DNA from: Populus alba
Lineage: Eukaryota > Streptophyta > Magnoliopsida > Malpighiales > Salicaceae
Reading direction: 5' to 3'
DNA length: 64,000 nt
Assembly: GCF_005239225.2 (NCBI RefSeq)
Contig: NC_133297.1
Coordinates: 10,404,147 to 10,468,146, forward strand
The notes beneath the pieces are model-generated. The model worked only from the letters and a program-made list of their open reading frames with translations. It was not told the DNA's origin and did not search any database. Of the stretch, positions 13,104 through 24,374 are shown piece after piece. Positions within the stretch are counted from its first letter, which is position 1; every line of letters begins with the position of its first letter. A program made the translations under genes and the position numbers.

Positions 13104-13760
13104 ATATATATCTAAAACATGCGATAACTTAGTATATTGCAATTGAGAAATGTAGAATTAAGACGTGTAACGGTGGAGATGTTACCTGGACCAGGAAGGG
13201 GCAGAGACAGGGAAAACAGAGTATTGGGTTTTTGCTTTATCCACTAGTTAACAACAAACAGTTGATTTTAGCAAGTGTGCTCCTCTGTTTTCCCTGGTGA
13301 GAGCAAAGCATGCGAAGAAAGAGGGGGGGATAGATGACATGAAAGGAAAACAGAGGCCTAGCGTCAGTGAAAAGAGAGTGGCAACAAAAGAAGATATTTC
13401 AGGCCATAGGATAGGAACCTATCAAAACAGATAGATACCAGTGAAAACATAAAACAAAGATGCTTCAACTAAAAACCAAAGATTTCCCCAGACAGAATAT
13501 AAGAGAAGAGACAAGGAATAAAAGGAGTGCGTAAATAAAAATATATAAAATACTAGTTTAGGTAGAAGACATTTTTTTTATTTTGTATCTAAGCAGTAAA
13601 TGAAAGTAGAAGAGAAGGCGAGAAGGAGAATCCGAATTTTATCAGAGAGATTCGCAGGCAACGTAGCCTCAAAGCAGAGGAAGGACAGAGAGATAGAGAG
13701 AGAGAGCTGTAGTTAAATTCGCAGTCACTCTTTAAAACATGTCGCCCCCAGATTGAGTTT
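13104..13760 (-). promoter_or_regulatory. Likely 5' leader and promoter of the RLCK gene
   Basis: A possible leader intron donor (AGGTAAC on the minus strand) is seen near 13,186. Purine/pyrimidine-rich tracts (GAGAGAGAG runs at 13,690-13,708) are typical of long plant 5' leaders. The boundaries are guesses. Confidence 0.35.
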
Positions 13761-16050
13761 TCTTTTTCTTTTTCTTTTGTTTTTTAGTAGCACGGTGGCT
13801 GAAAATATTTATAATAAATAAATAAAGAAATAAAACGGGTTGATTTGAAATGCAGGTTCAACCGGTACCACCCATAGAACCATTTTTTTAAAACCGATGG
13901 TACATGTAACCCATGCATCAGCATGTTTATTTTTTGTGTTGGTCTCTTGCGTGCTAGAGCTCATTATTTTATTTTATTTTATTTTATTTTATTTTGCTGG
14001 TAATTCTAACACACACGCTACCATGTTTAAAATTTATGCGGTTTACACGTGTAATATGTGCTGCCACCTTCACATTCAGCTCTAAAGTCAGCTTTTTTTG
14101 TGTTTTATTATTTTTCTCGTTGATTTTTAAATAATTTTATTAGTGTTATTATAGAAGCTTAGAAGCCTTTTTTTGGCTTTTCATTTTTTTCTCTCGCTCC
14201 TGCTTTGTTTATTGTGTACCCATTTATTCTTCTTTGTTCTCTGGTCAGATTGCATTTGGTCTCTCAATTTTTATATTTAGTTAACTTTGGTCTCATTATT
14301 ATGATCTAAATAAGATTAAGTACCTTTATTTCTGGTTGTTTTATTTGAAAATAAATATTAAATTAATTAATATCTAGTGAAATAATATCTAAAAAACTAA
14401 CTTAGATGGGAGCAAAGGATAAAAAGTTTATTACAAGTCAAAATCATTAAAAATCAAAAACATTATAAGTATATCCATTCATGTATCCACTTGCCAGGGG
14501 ATTATCATAACCTTTTATATAGAAAAAATAATAATCTAGAAAACCCTTATAATACTGGAAAGAAAAAATTAATTAGGAAAAATAGTCGTTTTAAATAGAA
14601 AAATAAACTAGAAAAGCATCATAATAATAATAAATAAATAAAAAATAAAAATAAAAAATAATTGTTTTTCTAAAAAGCTTCTCGCACAAATCTCCTCGAG
14701 TTGAAGGAATCCATCATTGAGTTTAATTTTTAATTGAAAATTATCCTTCATCAATAACATGATTTTATATATAGGCAATCTCATCACGAGTCCCCAGAAC
14801 CTTTGTGCAAGTCACCATATCATAGGTCCGTGGCTTGACTCTTTGATGCAGTATGCTTCATCATAGATCCCTAATAGAATACTTTTATGCGATTCGTCTC
14901 ATCGCGAGTCTCATCAATGAGATTTTAAATTGCATCAATTGAGATAGATGAAAACAACATATTAGTTCATAAACATCCTTTATTTTTCAGGGAACCTCTT
15001 ATCCTCTCTTACACAAACACATTTTGTAAAATAAAATAAAAATATTGTTTTATCGTAGCACACAATAAAATAAAATAACTACTGAGATTTGTTGGGCTAT
15101 CTTAAAGCCAATTCTTTTACAATACACAACAAAGAAAAGTAATTATCAATGATGGTTGGTTTTTTATATTAATTGACATAGACATGAGTGAAAGATAAAG
15201 GGTTTGTTATATGTTAAAACTCTCAAATATAAAAAATATCATAGGTATACGGAGACTCTTGAAATATTTAATTTTATTTATTAATACTTTCACTTGTCAA
15301 AATGCTATTATAATCCTTTTTATACACACATATACATAAACTTAGAAAACCTTATACTGGAAAGGAAAAAAAGACTAGAAAAAATACTTCCTTCAAATTA
15401 AAAAAAAAATACGCCTAGAAAAGCATTATAATAAAAAAAATATTTATTTTTCCGAAAAATCCCATGCATCAAAAACACATTTAGACGTCAGGCTCGTTAG
15501 CTTACTCAGTACCTTAAGCATGACCTGACAGGAAAGGGACAGGAAAGGGATAGGCCTGGATATGAATAACACAATATCAAAAGTTTCTTTTGTTATTATT
15601 TTGTTTTTTCTTTAAAAAAAAAAAAAAAACAGGGTAAAAAAAAAATCATCAAGACATACCTTAACTTTGTTTTTGATACATCTTCTATTACCATAAAAAT
15701 CCTAACAAAATAATCCCAATCATAATTTAAAAAATCACGAGATCATAATTAATTTTAAATTAAATTTTATTTAATAATTTTTCAAGATGTAATTAGAATT
15801 ATCTTGTTGATATTTTACTAATAACATTAAATGTAAAAAATAGTCTTCAATGAGCTATCATTTCTTTTTTCTTTTTCTTTGGTTTTTTTGCTCTACTACG
15901 TGATTTTTTTTTTCTTGATCATTGGATATTAAATAATTTTTTTATCATTAAATCTTTATAAAATTCAGAGGTTATTTTTGTTAGATTAATCAACTTGCAA
16001 AAAAAAAACATATATTTTGAAACTTAATTAAAACTAGCTGTTTTGTTTAA
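13761..16050. other. Gene-poor stretch with diverged direct repeats
   Basis: No gene seen. A pentanucleotide microsatellite (ATTTT)n is at 13,963-13,995. Segments 14,405-14,690 and 15,185-15,465 share the same order of words (a 'gataaa.g.ttt.tta' start, 'cacttg', 'aaaaccttatactggaaag', 'tagaaaagcat.ataata'). They look like diverged direct copies about 780 bp apart. They could be remnants of long terminal repeats, but no retroelement coding is visible between them. Confidence 0.4.
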
Positions 16051-16059
16051 GATATATGG

Positions 16060-16265
16060 CACCGTTTGGCAGTGAGGTTGTACCTGCGTTTTGCCCAAAT
16101 TTGATTTTTTTTTTTTTTACTAAAATTGAGTTCGGTTTGTACTTTTTGGATCGTTTTGATGTGTTGATGTCAAAAATAATTTTTAAAAAATAAAAAAAAA
16201 TCATTGGCATGTATTTTGACATGAAAAGTTATTTGAAAAGCAACCACTACCACACTACAAACAAA
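16060..16265. mobile_element. Complete copy of the AT-rich dispersed repeat family
   Basis: Best-bounded copy in the window, in the opposite orientation to most. The left end starts GTTTGGCAGTGAGGTTG. The right end ends CAACCACTACCACACTAC, whose reverse complement (GTAGTGTGGTAGTGGTTG) resembles it, so the element has imperfect terminal inverted repeats. Between them are the poly-T arm, the core (GATCGTTTTGATGTGTTGAT) and the A-rich arm. No coding capacity; MITE-like. Confidence 0.5.
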
Positions 16266-16299
16266 CAGATAATAATTTCCGAATATTTTTTCTGATATT

Positions 16300-18035
16300 C
16301 TTTCAAAAATTATACCAAACTTTAATACTTTTAAAAAAAGATTTAAAAGATGGAAGAAAAGGGAAATGGTTTCCTAGACACAAGCCTTTATCTGATTCTT
16401 GTGATTCGCAAGAGGAATTGACAGGCCAGGGTGAAATGGTCAGAGACGCTTCTTTTTGGTCTCCTCGGGGACGGGCTGCCGCCTGCTGCCTCGGATCATT
16501 GAAGCACGAGTTGAGTTTGTTTTCTGTTTTTTAACAAGTAATTGCCATTTGGATTTTTATTATTGTTTCTACGAATATCATCATGAGAGAATCTTGGATT
16601 ATCCACCACCGTTTTTTATAGCAACCGAAGGACAATGCTAGCCATTTAAAATATTAATTTTTTATTCTTATTTTTGTATTATTTTGATACACTATATCAA
16701 GAATAATATGAAAGTGTACTTTTCTCACACGTTGAGGTCCAAGGCCTTCTTCACGGGTAGAGCTGAACAAACTAATAAGGGCCCTTGGCTACCATAACTT
16801 TTGGATATTTTTCTAGTTTCTTTAGCTTTTTTCTCGAGTTATTGAAAAAAAATATATTTAACAAAATTCTACAACTTGTCTAGAAGCAAGGGTTAAAAGT
16901 TCTAAAATTGAGTTTTTAAGTATTTTGATATCATATATTATCAAAAAAACAAAATTATAATTACAACAATTATATCTACTAAAATATTAGTTTGGTTTCA
17001 CTATTCGTGTGAACAATGAACCAGATTGATGTTATTTTAATTTTTTTTTACAAGAGATTCACGTCGCAGCTTAGTTGATTTAAAAATATAGAAACAAGCC
17101 TAAGGGCTGCGAGTTCAAGCAGTGGTGGGCAAAAATTTTTTTTTTTTTTTTTTGCATTGGAGACCCGATATGTTGTCTCACTTTTTCAAAACTTTTTTTT
17201 TAGACTTGCGTGTTTAATAAGGTTAGGCCTTAATAACTTTCAAACAATTTAATTTAAAATTTAAGTTTAGTAAAGAGCCAGACTATGATTTTACAACTTT
17301 AACCATTATACCGAGTTTAATGACATATTCGTAACATTTTTTAGCTGACCCTTTAATTTTTGTTGTTTTGCTTTGTTTTTTATTTTATCTTTTTGTCTCA
17401 TCCTTTTAATGTTGTGTTTTTACTTGATTTTATCATTTAATGTCAAGTCGATTATGAATCAATTTTTATATTTTTCATCAAGCAATAATATATATTAAAA
17501 ATTAATTCAATATGTGAGTTCATATCGTGAGCTACAAATTTTGTGGATTGACTATAGTGGATCTCATGTATGTTTTTTCTTCGAACCTTCTCAATTAATA
17601 AAATCAGGCCGTATGATATCTCATTAATTTAATTTAAAAATCAAACTTACCAAGATATTCAGATTAAAATTCTCAAGTTTGAATCATTTTATTTAATCCA
17701 ATGACACCAACAAAATAAATTTTCCTAACAGTCTTGGATATTATATTTTACATTTAAATTTTATTCTTGATATAACAGACAACAACGATAGCACGGTCAT
17801 TAAAGTAGTTACAACTACAACAAAGCATAGCTTTTTGAAACAGACTCCTCAGATTTGTCGGCCCATGAAGAGCCAGCCAGCAACGTTACTGCCCGAAGAT
17901 AGATAGATAACAAGTTAACCACTAGCATTAGGCCAGCTCTCGTAGGTCAGAAGTTAAGAGGAGTTTGCCGACACTTTTAGGAATATAATAAATCCATTTA
18001 GCAGGTGGTCTGATGAGTTTGTAATAAAATTAGCT
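16300..18035. other. Intergenic, no gene seen
   Basis: AT-rich, with a T16-type homopolymer near 17,138-17,153. Short open frames (for example 16,456-16,641) show no protein features. Confidence 0.4.
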
Positions 18036-18039
18036 ATTT

Positions 18040-18250
18040 CAACGTTGATTGTAATTGTTTTTTAAAATATTTTTTATTTATAAAAATATATTAATAATAT
18101 TATTTATTTATTTTTTAAAAATTATTTTTGAGGTCAATACATTAAAATAATTTGAAAAATATCAAAAACATATTAATTCAAAGTAAAATTAAAAATTTTA
18201 ATTTTTTTCAAAAAACATTTTTGAAACGCAATGCTAAACACTCTCTTATA
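18040..18250. repeat. AT-rich dispersed repeat copy
   Basis: Contains the family core (GAGGTCAATACATTAAAATA) and the typical right end 'tttgaaacgcaatgctaaac'. Confidence 0.55.
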
Positions 18251-18399
18251 AAGTTTACTTTTTTTATGATCTCAATATTCGAGCCCTGTGGTTGTTAATA
18301 TAATAGCCACCAGAGATTTATACGGTCATTAATTTTAGGATCTGTAAAATTAATCAAGATATACTGAAGCTGGATCGGACAATCATATTAATAAAAAAA

Positions 18400-18560
18400 G
18401 ATATAATAAACGTTTGTTTTTGTATTATAAAAAATTAAAATTTTATTAATTTTAAATTAATATTGTTTTAGTATTTTTAAATCTATTTTGATATCAAAAA
18501 TAATTTTTAAAAAATAAAAAAAATATTATTTTAAAAATTACATCATGGTTGTTTGATGGG
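18400..18560. repeat. AT-rich dispersed repeat copy
   Basis: Inverted relative to the copy just before it: core 'atctattttgatatcaaaaa' followed by the A-rich arm. Confidence 0.45.
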
Positions 18561-19059
18561 AGTCATTCGGAAGTCATTACAGCGGGTATTATTTATTGCA
18601 TATTGAAGCCAATGATAGCTTGCGGTCCTAAATCTAAGATTTATAGTCTCAACAACAAGAATGTATAATATAATGTATTAAAGGCTCTTACAATTTATCA
18701 ACCGAGACAGGCAGTACCACAAGATAAAATAAATAAATTAATTAAAGTATAGAAATGCCACTATCAACTAATCATGCAATTACTATGCTCAGCAACGTAA
18801 CCCACCAATCGTCACAATCACTTCAACGTAATCAATACAATTAGCAGCACTGTCCACAAATCAAAACCCTCACGCAAGAAATTTGGATGACAGAAATCAT
18901 CATGTGGACATCCTTCGACCGCAAATCAGTTTATTTTTATATCCAGTCAATCATACCGGGTCCAAAAAGAAAAAAGAAAAAAGAAATCGAATATGTAGAA
19001 ATCCTCCTGGGAACTTTCTAGTGGTTGTACTCTCATTGCGCGTTTGCGAGTGTCAAATA

Positions 19060-19255
19060 ATATTTATTTTTTAAAGTAATTTTTAGTTATAAATACATAA
19101 AAATTATAATATATTCGGGTTGTGTGTTTCTAGCATGATAATAGTTGTTTTTTAAAGTATTTTTGTATTGAAAAATTATATTTTTTTGATTGTTTTAAAA
19201 TTATTTTTGATACTAAATTTAAAAATATTATAAAATTAATATTAAATGAAAAGAA
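19060..19255. repeat. AT-rich dispersed repeat copy, diverged
   Basis: T-rich arm with 'gtttttt aaagtatttttgta' and a shortened core ending in 'cttgaaacgcaattcc'. Confidence 0.4.
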
Positions 19256-19564
19256 GAGGGCTTGAAACGCAATTCCATCCTTGACGCTATCCATTCATAT
19301 CGCTTCTCTTTTAAGTTTAATTATGAAGAAAGACAAAGCTGTAGAATAAAAATATTAGGTTACCTTTTTATACAAGAGGTTGATTCAGATGCAAGCAGTG
19401 TCACCTTTAATCTGCTCCTGGTTGATTGCCCGTTTCCGTCTGACGTTAAGGCTGATTTGCTACGATAGCTGATGGGTTTGCTATGTTAACAAACCTTTTC
19501 CTTTTTTATTTTCTTAAATCTCTTTTTTTTTTTCAAACAAAAATACAATAAATTTTTGGAAATG

Positions 19565-19755
19565 TGTCTAAAATTATAATAGTGGTTGTGATTAAAATTT
19601 TTTTTGTTTAGAAATATATCAAAATATATTTTTTTATTTTTTTAAAAATTATTTTTGAGATCAACATATCAACATGATTTAAAACTATAAAAAAAAATTA
19701 ATTTTTTTTTTTAAAAACACAACTTACATCAACATTTCGAGAAAATGCTTTTTAT
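19565..19755. repeat. AT-rich dispersed repeat copy
   Basis: Well-preserved core (GAGATCAACATATCAACATG) between the poly-T and poly-A arms. Confidence 0.55.
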
Positions 19756-19959
19756 TTGTTCAATATTCCCTACCTCACTGTCCTTTTCCAGATCCAAGAG
19801 GTCATCTTGGCTAATTGAATTTTTTATTTGATAATATATATAAAAAATATTTTTAACATCAATACATCACAATAATTAAAAAAATCAAATAAAATAAGAG
19901 CATAGGTATGATTGTGAGAAAAACTAAGTTGAAAATAGATTGGGAAATATAAATATAAA

Positions 19960-20350
19960 GTTTCTAAAATTCATTAAACAACAAGGACAGAAATATAACC
20001 GATGAGGAATTACTCTACAAGAAAGGGCTAAGGCCTTAACGTCAAGGGTGGCTCGTTGTTTCGTCAGGCCCAGCCCAGTCTATACACGTGGCTTTAAACG
20101 TCAACCAATGGCGAGGGGCACAGTACTTCCTCCTTTCCAAGAAAAGCCTAACGAGCTTTTCCTACCCTAAAAAGGGCTGAGCTTCGTGGTTGTGCTATGG
20201 CAGCTTCCAGGAAACTGGGCTTTCCACCCTTTTCTTTTAATTTAATCGTTGTGATTAAGATCATAGATTATTATATAATGAATAAACACTTCTCTTCTAG
20301 AGGTTCGGCCGTTGACCTTGAATTAGTGGTCCGCTAGTCAGTTGCACATA
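19960..20350. other. GC-richer island with promoter-type words, no gene attached
   Basis: Within very AT-rich surroundings, this stretch holds CACGTGGC (G-box/ABRE type), several GGCCCA/GCCCA words and CCAAT. An ATG at about 20,197 opens a frame of about 47 codons (MAASRKLGFPPFSF...) that ends without a recognisable continuation. It may be the promoter and first exon of a lost or unrecognised gene, or a repeat fragment. Confidence 0.25.
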
Positions 20351-22119
20351 AATAGTTGTTAGTAGAAAAATGCCAAAAATAATATATAAGTATTGTTAGT
20401 GCCTGCTACAGCATTTAAAAATAATTGATATTGTACAAGGAAAAATAAATGCATGTGTTTACTAAAATAAAAAGTTATTGTTTTGCTCATAACACACCAT
20501 TTTAATAACTCTATGTTAATTAGAGTTTTAACTTTTCTTTTTAATTTTAGGTCTTAATCATTTGAGTTTGTTAAATTAAATCCTCAATTAAGTCTGATTT
20601 TATCCCTGTGAAAGTTTCAAAAATACCGTTTGATTTTAGCGTGTTTTTCAACTTGGTCTCTAGTTTTGAATATTTTCAATTCCATCCTTGAATAATATTT
20701 AAACTACTAATTTTTGCAATTTCAACCCTAATTTTAACTTAATTTGATACGTAGATATGCATCTCTTTTGCAGAAAGGTCATTAGTCTTAAATTGCTTCA
20801 ATTTGACCCTTAATTAACCCTTAAACTTTGATTTTCTTATAATTTTGCCTCTGAGTTCATCTTATTGAGTTTGTAAAAAAATAAATTTGGTTCTCTAAAA
20901 TCTCAACCTTCTCAATTAAGCCTAAATTAGGTTCTCAAATTTACTTTTTAACCAATTAAGTCTTTAATAAAATTAATTTGACCCATTAAAAGTCTAATTA
21001 AATCCTTACACTTAATTAACTCTTTTAATTTTGGACATAAATTAATTTTTAAAATCAATTATATTTTTAATTAGACCCACGATTAAATCAAAATTGACTT
21101 ATAAAAAGAATAATTAAATTCTTATGATTAATTTTTATACACATTCATCTGATATTCAGTTAAGTTAACCTTAAATATACATACTTCTTCATTTTCCATT
21201 CTTTCAAGGGTGCAAATGAACTTTCAATTTTGCACTTGAATTCCTCTTCAATCTATCTTTGCCAATCAAGTTGCTAGTTCTCCTTTATTCTTCTTTATTT
21301 TTTTATTTTTATTTTGAAGGGAAAATAATATTTTTGAGGGAATTTAAAATTGAGTTATGACATTAATTAAAAATAAAATTCCTATTTTGTTATGTTTTAT
21401 AAAAAAAAATTACATGATGTTTTCAAATTAATTATTCATTTATTTTTTATGACATACAAATTATCAAGTCATGATTTTTTTATTTTTTTATTGAACCTTG
21501 ATTTCTAGATTATGATAGGTTTATGTTTAAAAAGTAACTATTCTCATAAAAATATATTTCCATCAAAACAAAAAAGAAATAAATAAACAAGGAAAGATAA
21601 TTTTGATTGAAGAGATACATTCTCCTTTTAATTCAAATGATTGAGATTTTTATGAATATTTATTTTAATGGTCTTTAGTTTTTTGTTCAAAAAATGTTTT
21701 TTTAATAAAAAAATTTCTTTTTGTAAAAACAAAAAAAAAACTGCATTAATAAAGAAACAAAAATTCATCTGACTAAATATATTTATTTTTTTCAAAACCT
21801 AAATGTTTTTCTTCCTTATAAATATTTATTTTCATTACAAAAGAACTAAATAAAATTTTATTTTCAAAACTCCACACAACACCGCGCGGGTAAAAAAACT
21901 AATTATAAACCATGAAGATACAAATCTGCTTTAGGTTGCAACTTTATTTTATTCAACTCAAACTATTATATTAAAAAAAAGAGAAATTGTAAATAAATCG
22001 TGATATGGGATGAACTGAACTTGCAATTTGAAAGGGTGTGATACAAATTGCATAGGGCTGAGAAAAATTACGAAACGAGGAATTGCATATCTGATTGACT
22101 TAGATTTCATCTCAATTGA

Positions 22120-22310
22120 AAGGATAATTGTGGTTATTTTTTATATAAAAATATATTAAAATAATATTATTTTTATTTTTTAAAAATTATTTTTGATATT
22201 ATTTATCAAAATAATTTAAAAACATTAAAAAAATATATTAATTTGAAATAAATAAAAAATCTAAAAAATTTTCAATTTTTTTTAAAATATTTTTAAAACA
22301 TAAAAATAAA
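22120..22310. repeat. AT-rich dispersed repeat copy
   Basis: T-rich arm, core 'tttatcaaaataatttaaaa' and A-rich arm are present. The ends are unclear. Confidence 0.45.
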
Positions 22311-22374
22311 TAAAACTAAATTTACTTGCAACTTCTAATTCTTTCCCATGAACATTGATAAGCGGTTAAGCTTT

Positions 22375-22434
22375 AATAATAGTGATGGATCAACATTTGT
22401 TTTAAATAATAGTGATGGATCAACATTTGTTTTA
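22375..22434. repeat. Perfect 2 x 30-bp tandem duplication
   Basis: The unit beginning AATAATAGTGATGGATCAAC occurs at 22,375-22,404 and again at 22,405-22,434 with no difference, so the duplication is probably recent. Confidence 0.85.
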
Positions 22435-24049
22435 TTTTGCTTTCAAGTAACCAAAAATAAAATAATAATCCAACAATCTTGAACTTAATTATGCATTCAA
22501 ACAAGATATATATGAGTTTGAGAGCTGTCAAGTTTATTATTTATAGGTTTAGCCAAGCATTGTATCTAGATATATATGAATTTGATGAACGGCTAGACCA
22601 ACAATATTAGGTTCACCAAGATGCCGAGCCTATATAATTTTTAGCTTTGAAAAATAAACAAATTAAAGATATTTTACTCAGATAAGTTAAAACTTTCTTG
22701 CTTATATTTTAGCCCTATTCTCTTTATAAAAAGATCGATAAGCTATAAATATATCAAGAACTTTTCAAAAAAAATGGAATCTTCGATTATTTATTGTATA
22801 TTTATTCTTGTAAATTTTTCTTTAAAAATATTATTGTATTTTCTCTAAAAAAAAAATATTAACTTAAGTATTAAAAAGTTCCTATGTTTACTGAAATATA
22901 TCTTTTATGGGTATCAAGCACCAACTTTTTTAGCTAAAAAAAATAAACTAAATTATCAAAAACAAAAAATTAACTAATTTTTTAAGATATAAATCTTATC
23001 CCCATACAACTTGATTTTTTTGTACAGATACTAATAATGTAAATGATTGTATTTGATGAAAATGGAGTCGAAGAAATTAATTGCAGTTCTTGTACAGTAA
23101 TCAATCAAACAATTAATATCAATATCAATATAATCAACCGTCAATTTAAGTATGTTGCATGGTTAAACATATAGATTATTTATGCATTAATATATCTAAA
23201 ATTTAATTAATACTATTTCACAATATATTAGAAAATTAACACATAAATTGGATCACTTTTGCCACGGGAAGAAAATCTTAAACATTAATGCCGAGTTATA
23301 AAAAGAGAGAACACGAGAAACTTTTAACGAATTATAATTTTCAGCATAAATTTATTGTAAATTATTTTTAAATCTGAAAGCTTATATAATAAACTTTAAT
23401 TTAAGATGAATATTCAATATTTGTTTAGTAAGATGGAAAAGCAATAAAAAAAAGAAGAGGAAAGATAAAAACAATATTTAAAACTAAATTAGCCCACATT
23501 AAGGTCCTTCAATTTTATTTAAAAGTATGATAACATATGAGTTGAGTTATGTATTATTTTAATTCTCATTATTTTTTTAATTAAGTTATTTTTCTTAATA
23601 AAATCATGGATTTAAATTCGATATGCTTTAAGAAAATAAAAAGTATCATATATCTTAGAAATTTATAATACTTTCTTAGTTTAATTCTATGATATAAATT
23701 CTTTAAATTCAATTTCCATTAACAAGAAATTCAAACATTGATAACAAAAAAAATGCTATATAAATTATATAATTATGACCGGTTTTCTTTTTTTGAAAAT
23801 CTGACAAATAAAAAAATTATTTATTTTAAAAAAATTGGTAAGAACCGACAGCTGATTTTCAAAGTTGTTAACATTGGCTGTTTTTATTGTTTATTAAAAA
23901 TAAAATCAGAGAAGTTTTTAAAAAATAGAAAGACACCAAGTGGCCAAAATTATTACGTAACCTCTCCTTCCTGGAATCCGCTGGCCATCTGCAGGCCAAG
24001 TATCTATCCATACTGACTCTGATTTTTTTCAGTTTTTTTTTTTTTTTAT

Positions 24050-24225
24050 GTAATTATGATTATTTTTTAAATTGTTTTTTTTAAATATATTAAAATAGTA
24101 TTTTATTTTATTTTTAAAAAATTATGTATCAGAATTATTTAAAAATCACAGTTTTTTTTTTAATTTAAAATAGAAAACTTTAAATTTTTTTAAAATATTT
24201 TTTTAAAAATTTATTTCAAATGTCA
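24050..24225. repeat. AT-rich dispersed repeat copy in the RKF3-1 upstream region
   Basis: Diverged family copy about 150 bp before the start of the first RKF3 gene. It is missing at the matching place before the second gene (27,880-28,000), so it arrived after the tandem duplication or was lost from copy 2. Confidence 0.45.
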
Positions 24226-24329
24226 AAATGGCTGCTGTAAAAGATATAAGAAGATTAGAATTCGAAACTTTTCGTTATTCAAGTCAAAATAATTCATCAA
24301 TTTCTCCACCAACTCCTCCACTCCTCTCC

Positions 24330-24350
24330 ATGGTAGAACTCCATCCCTAG
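24330..24350 (+). promoter_or_regulatory. Upstream mini-ORF of RKF3-1
   Basis: An ATG in a good context (TCCATGG) opens a six-codon frame, MVELHP, that stops 24 bp before the main start. The same mini-ORF is kept before the second gene. It could lower translation of the kinase if it lies in the leader; the transcription start is not known. Confidence 0.4.
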
Positions 24351-24374
24351 CAGCGTTGCCACCTCCCTTCCCAA

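Larger units (their letters stand above)
20360..23330. other. Gene-poor AT-rich stretch
   Basis: No gene seen. The part at 20,520-21,180 repeats loosely similar T/A-rich phrases ('aattaagtc', 'caatttgacccttaatta'), as in decayed retroelement sequence. A perfect 30-bp tandem duplication lies at 22,375-22,434, and a dispersed-repeat copy at 22,120-22,310. Confidence 0.4.
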
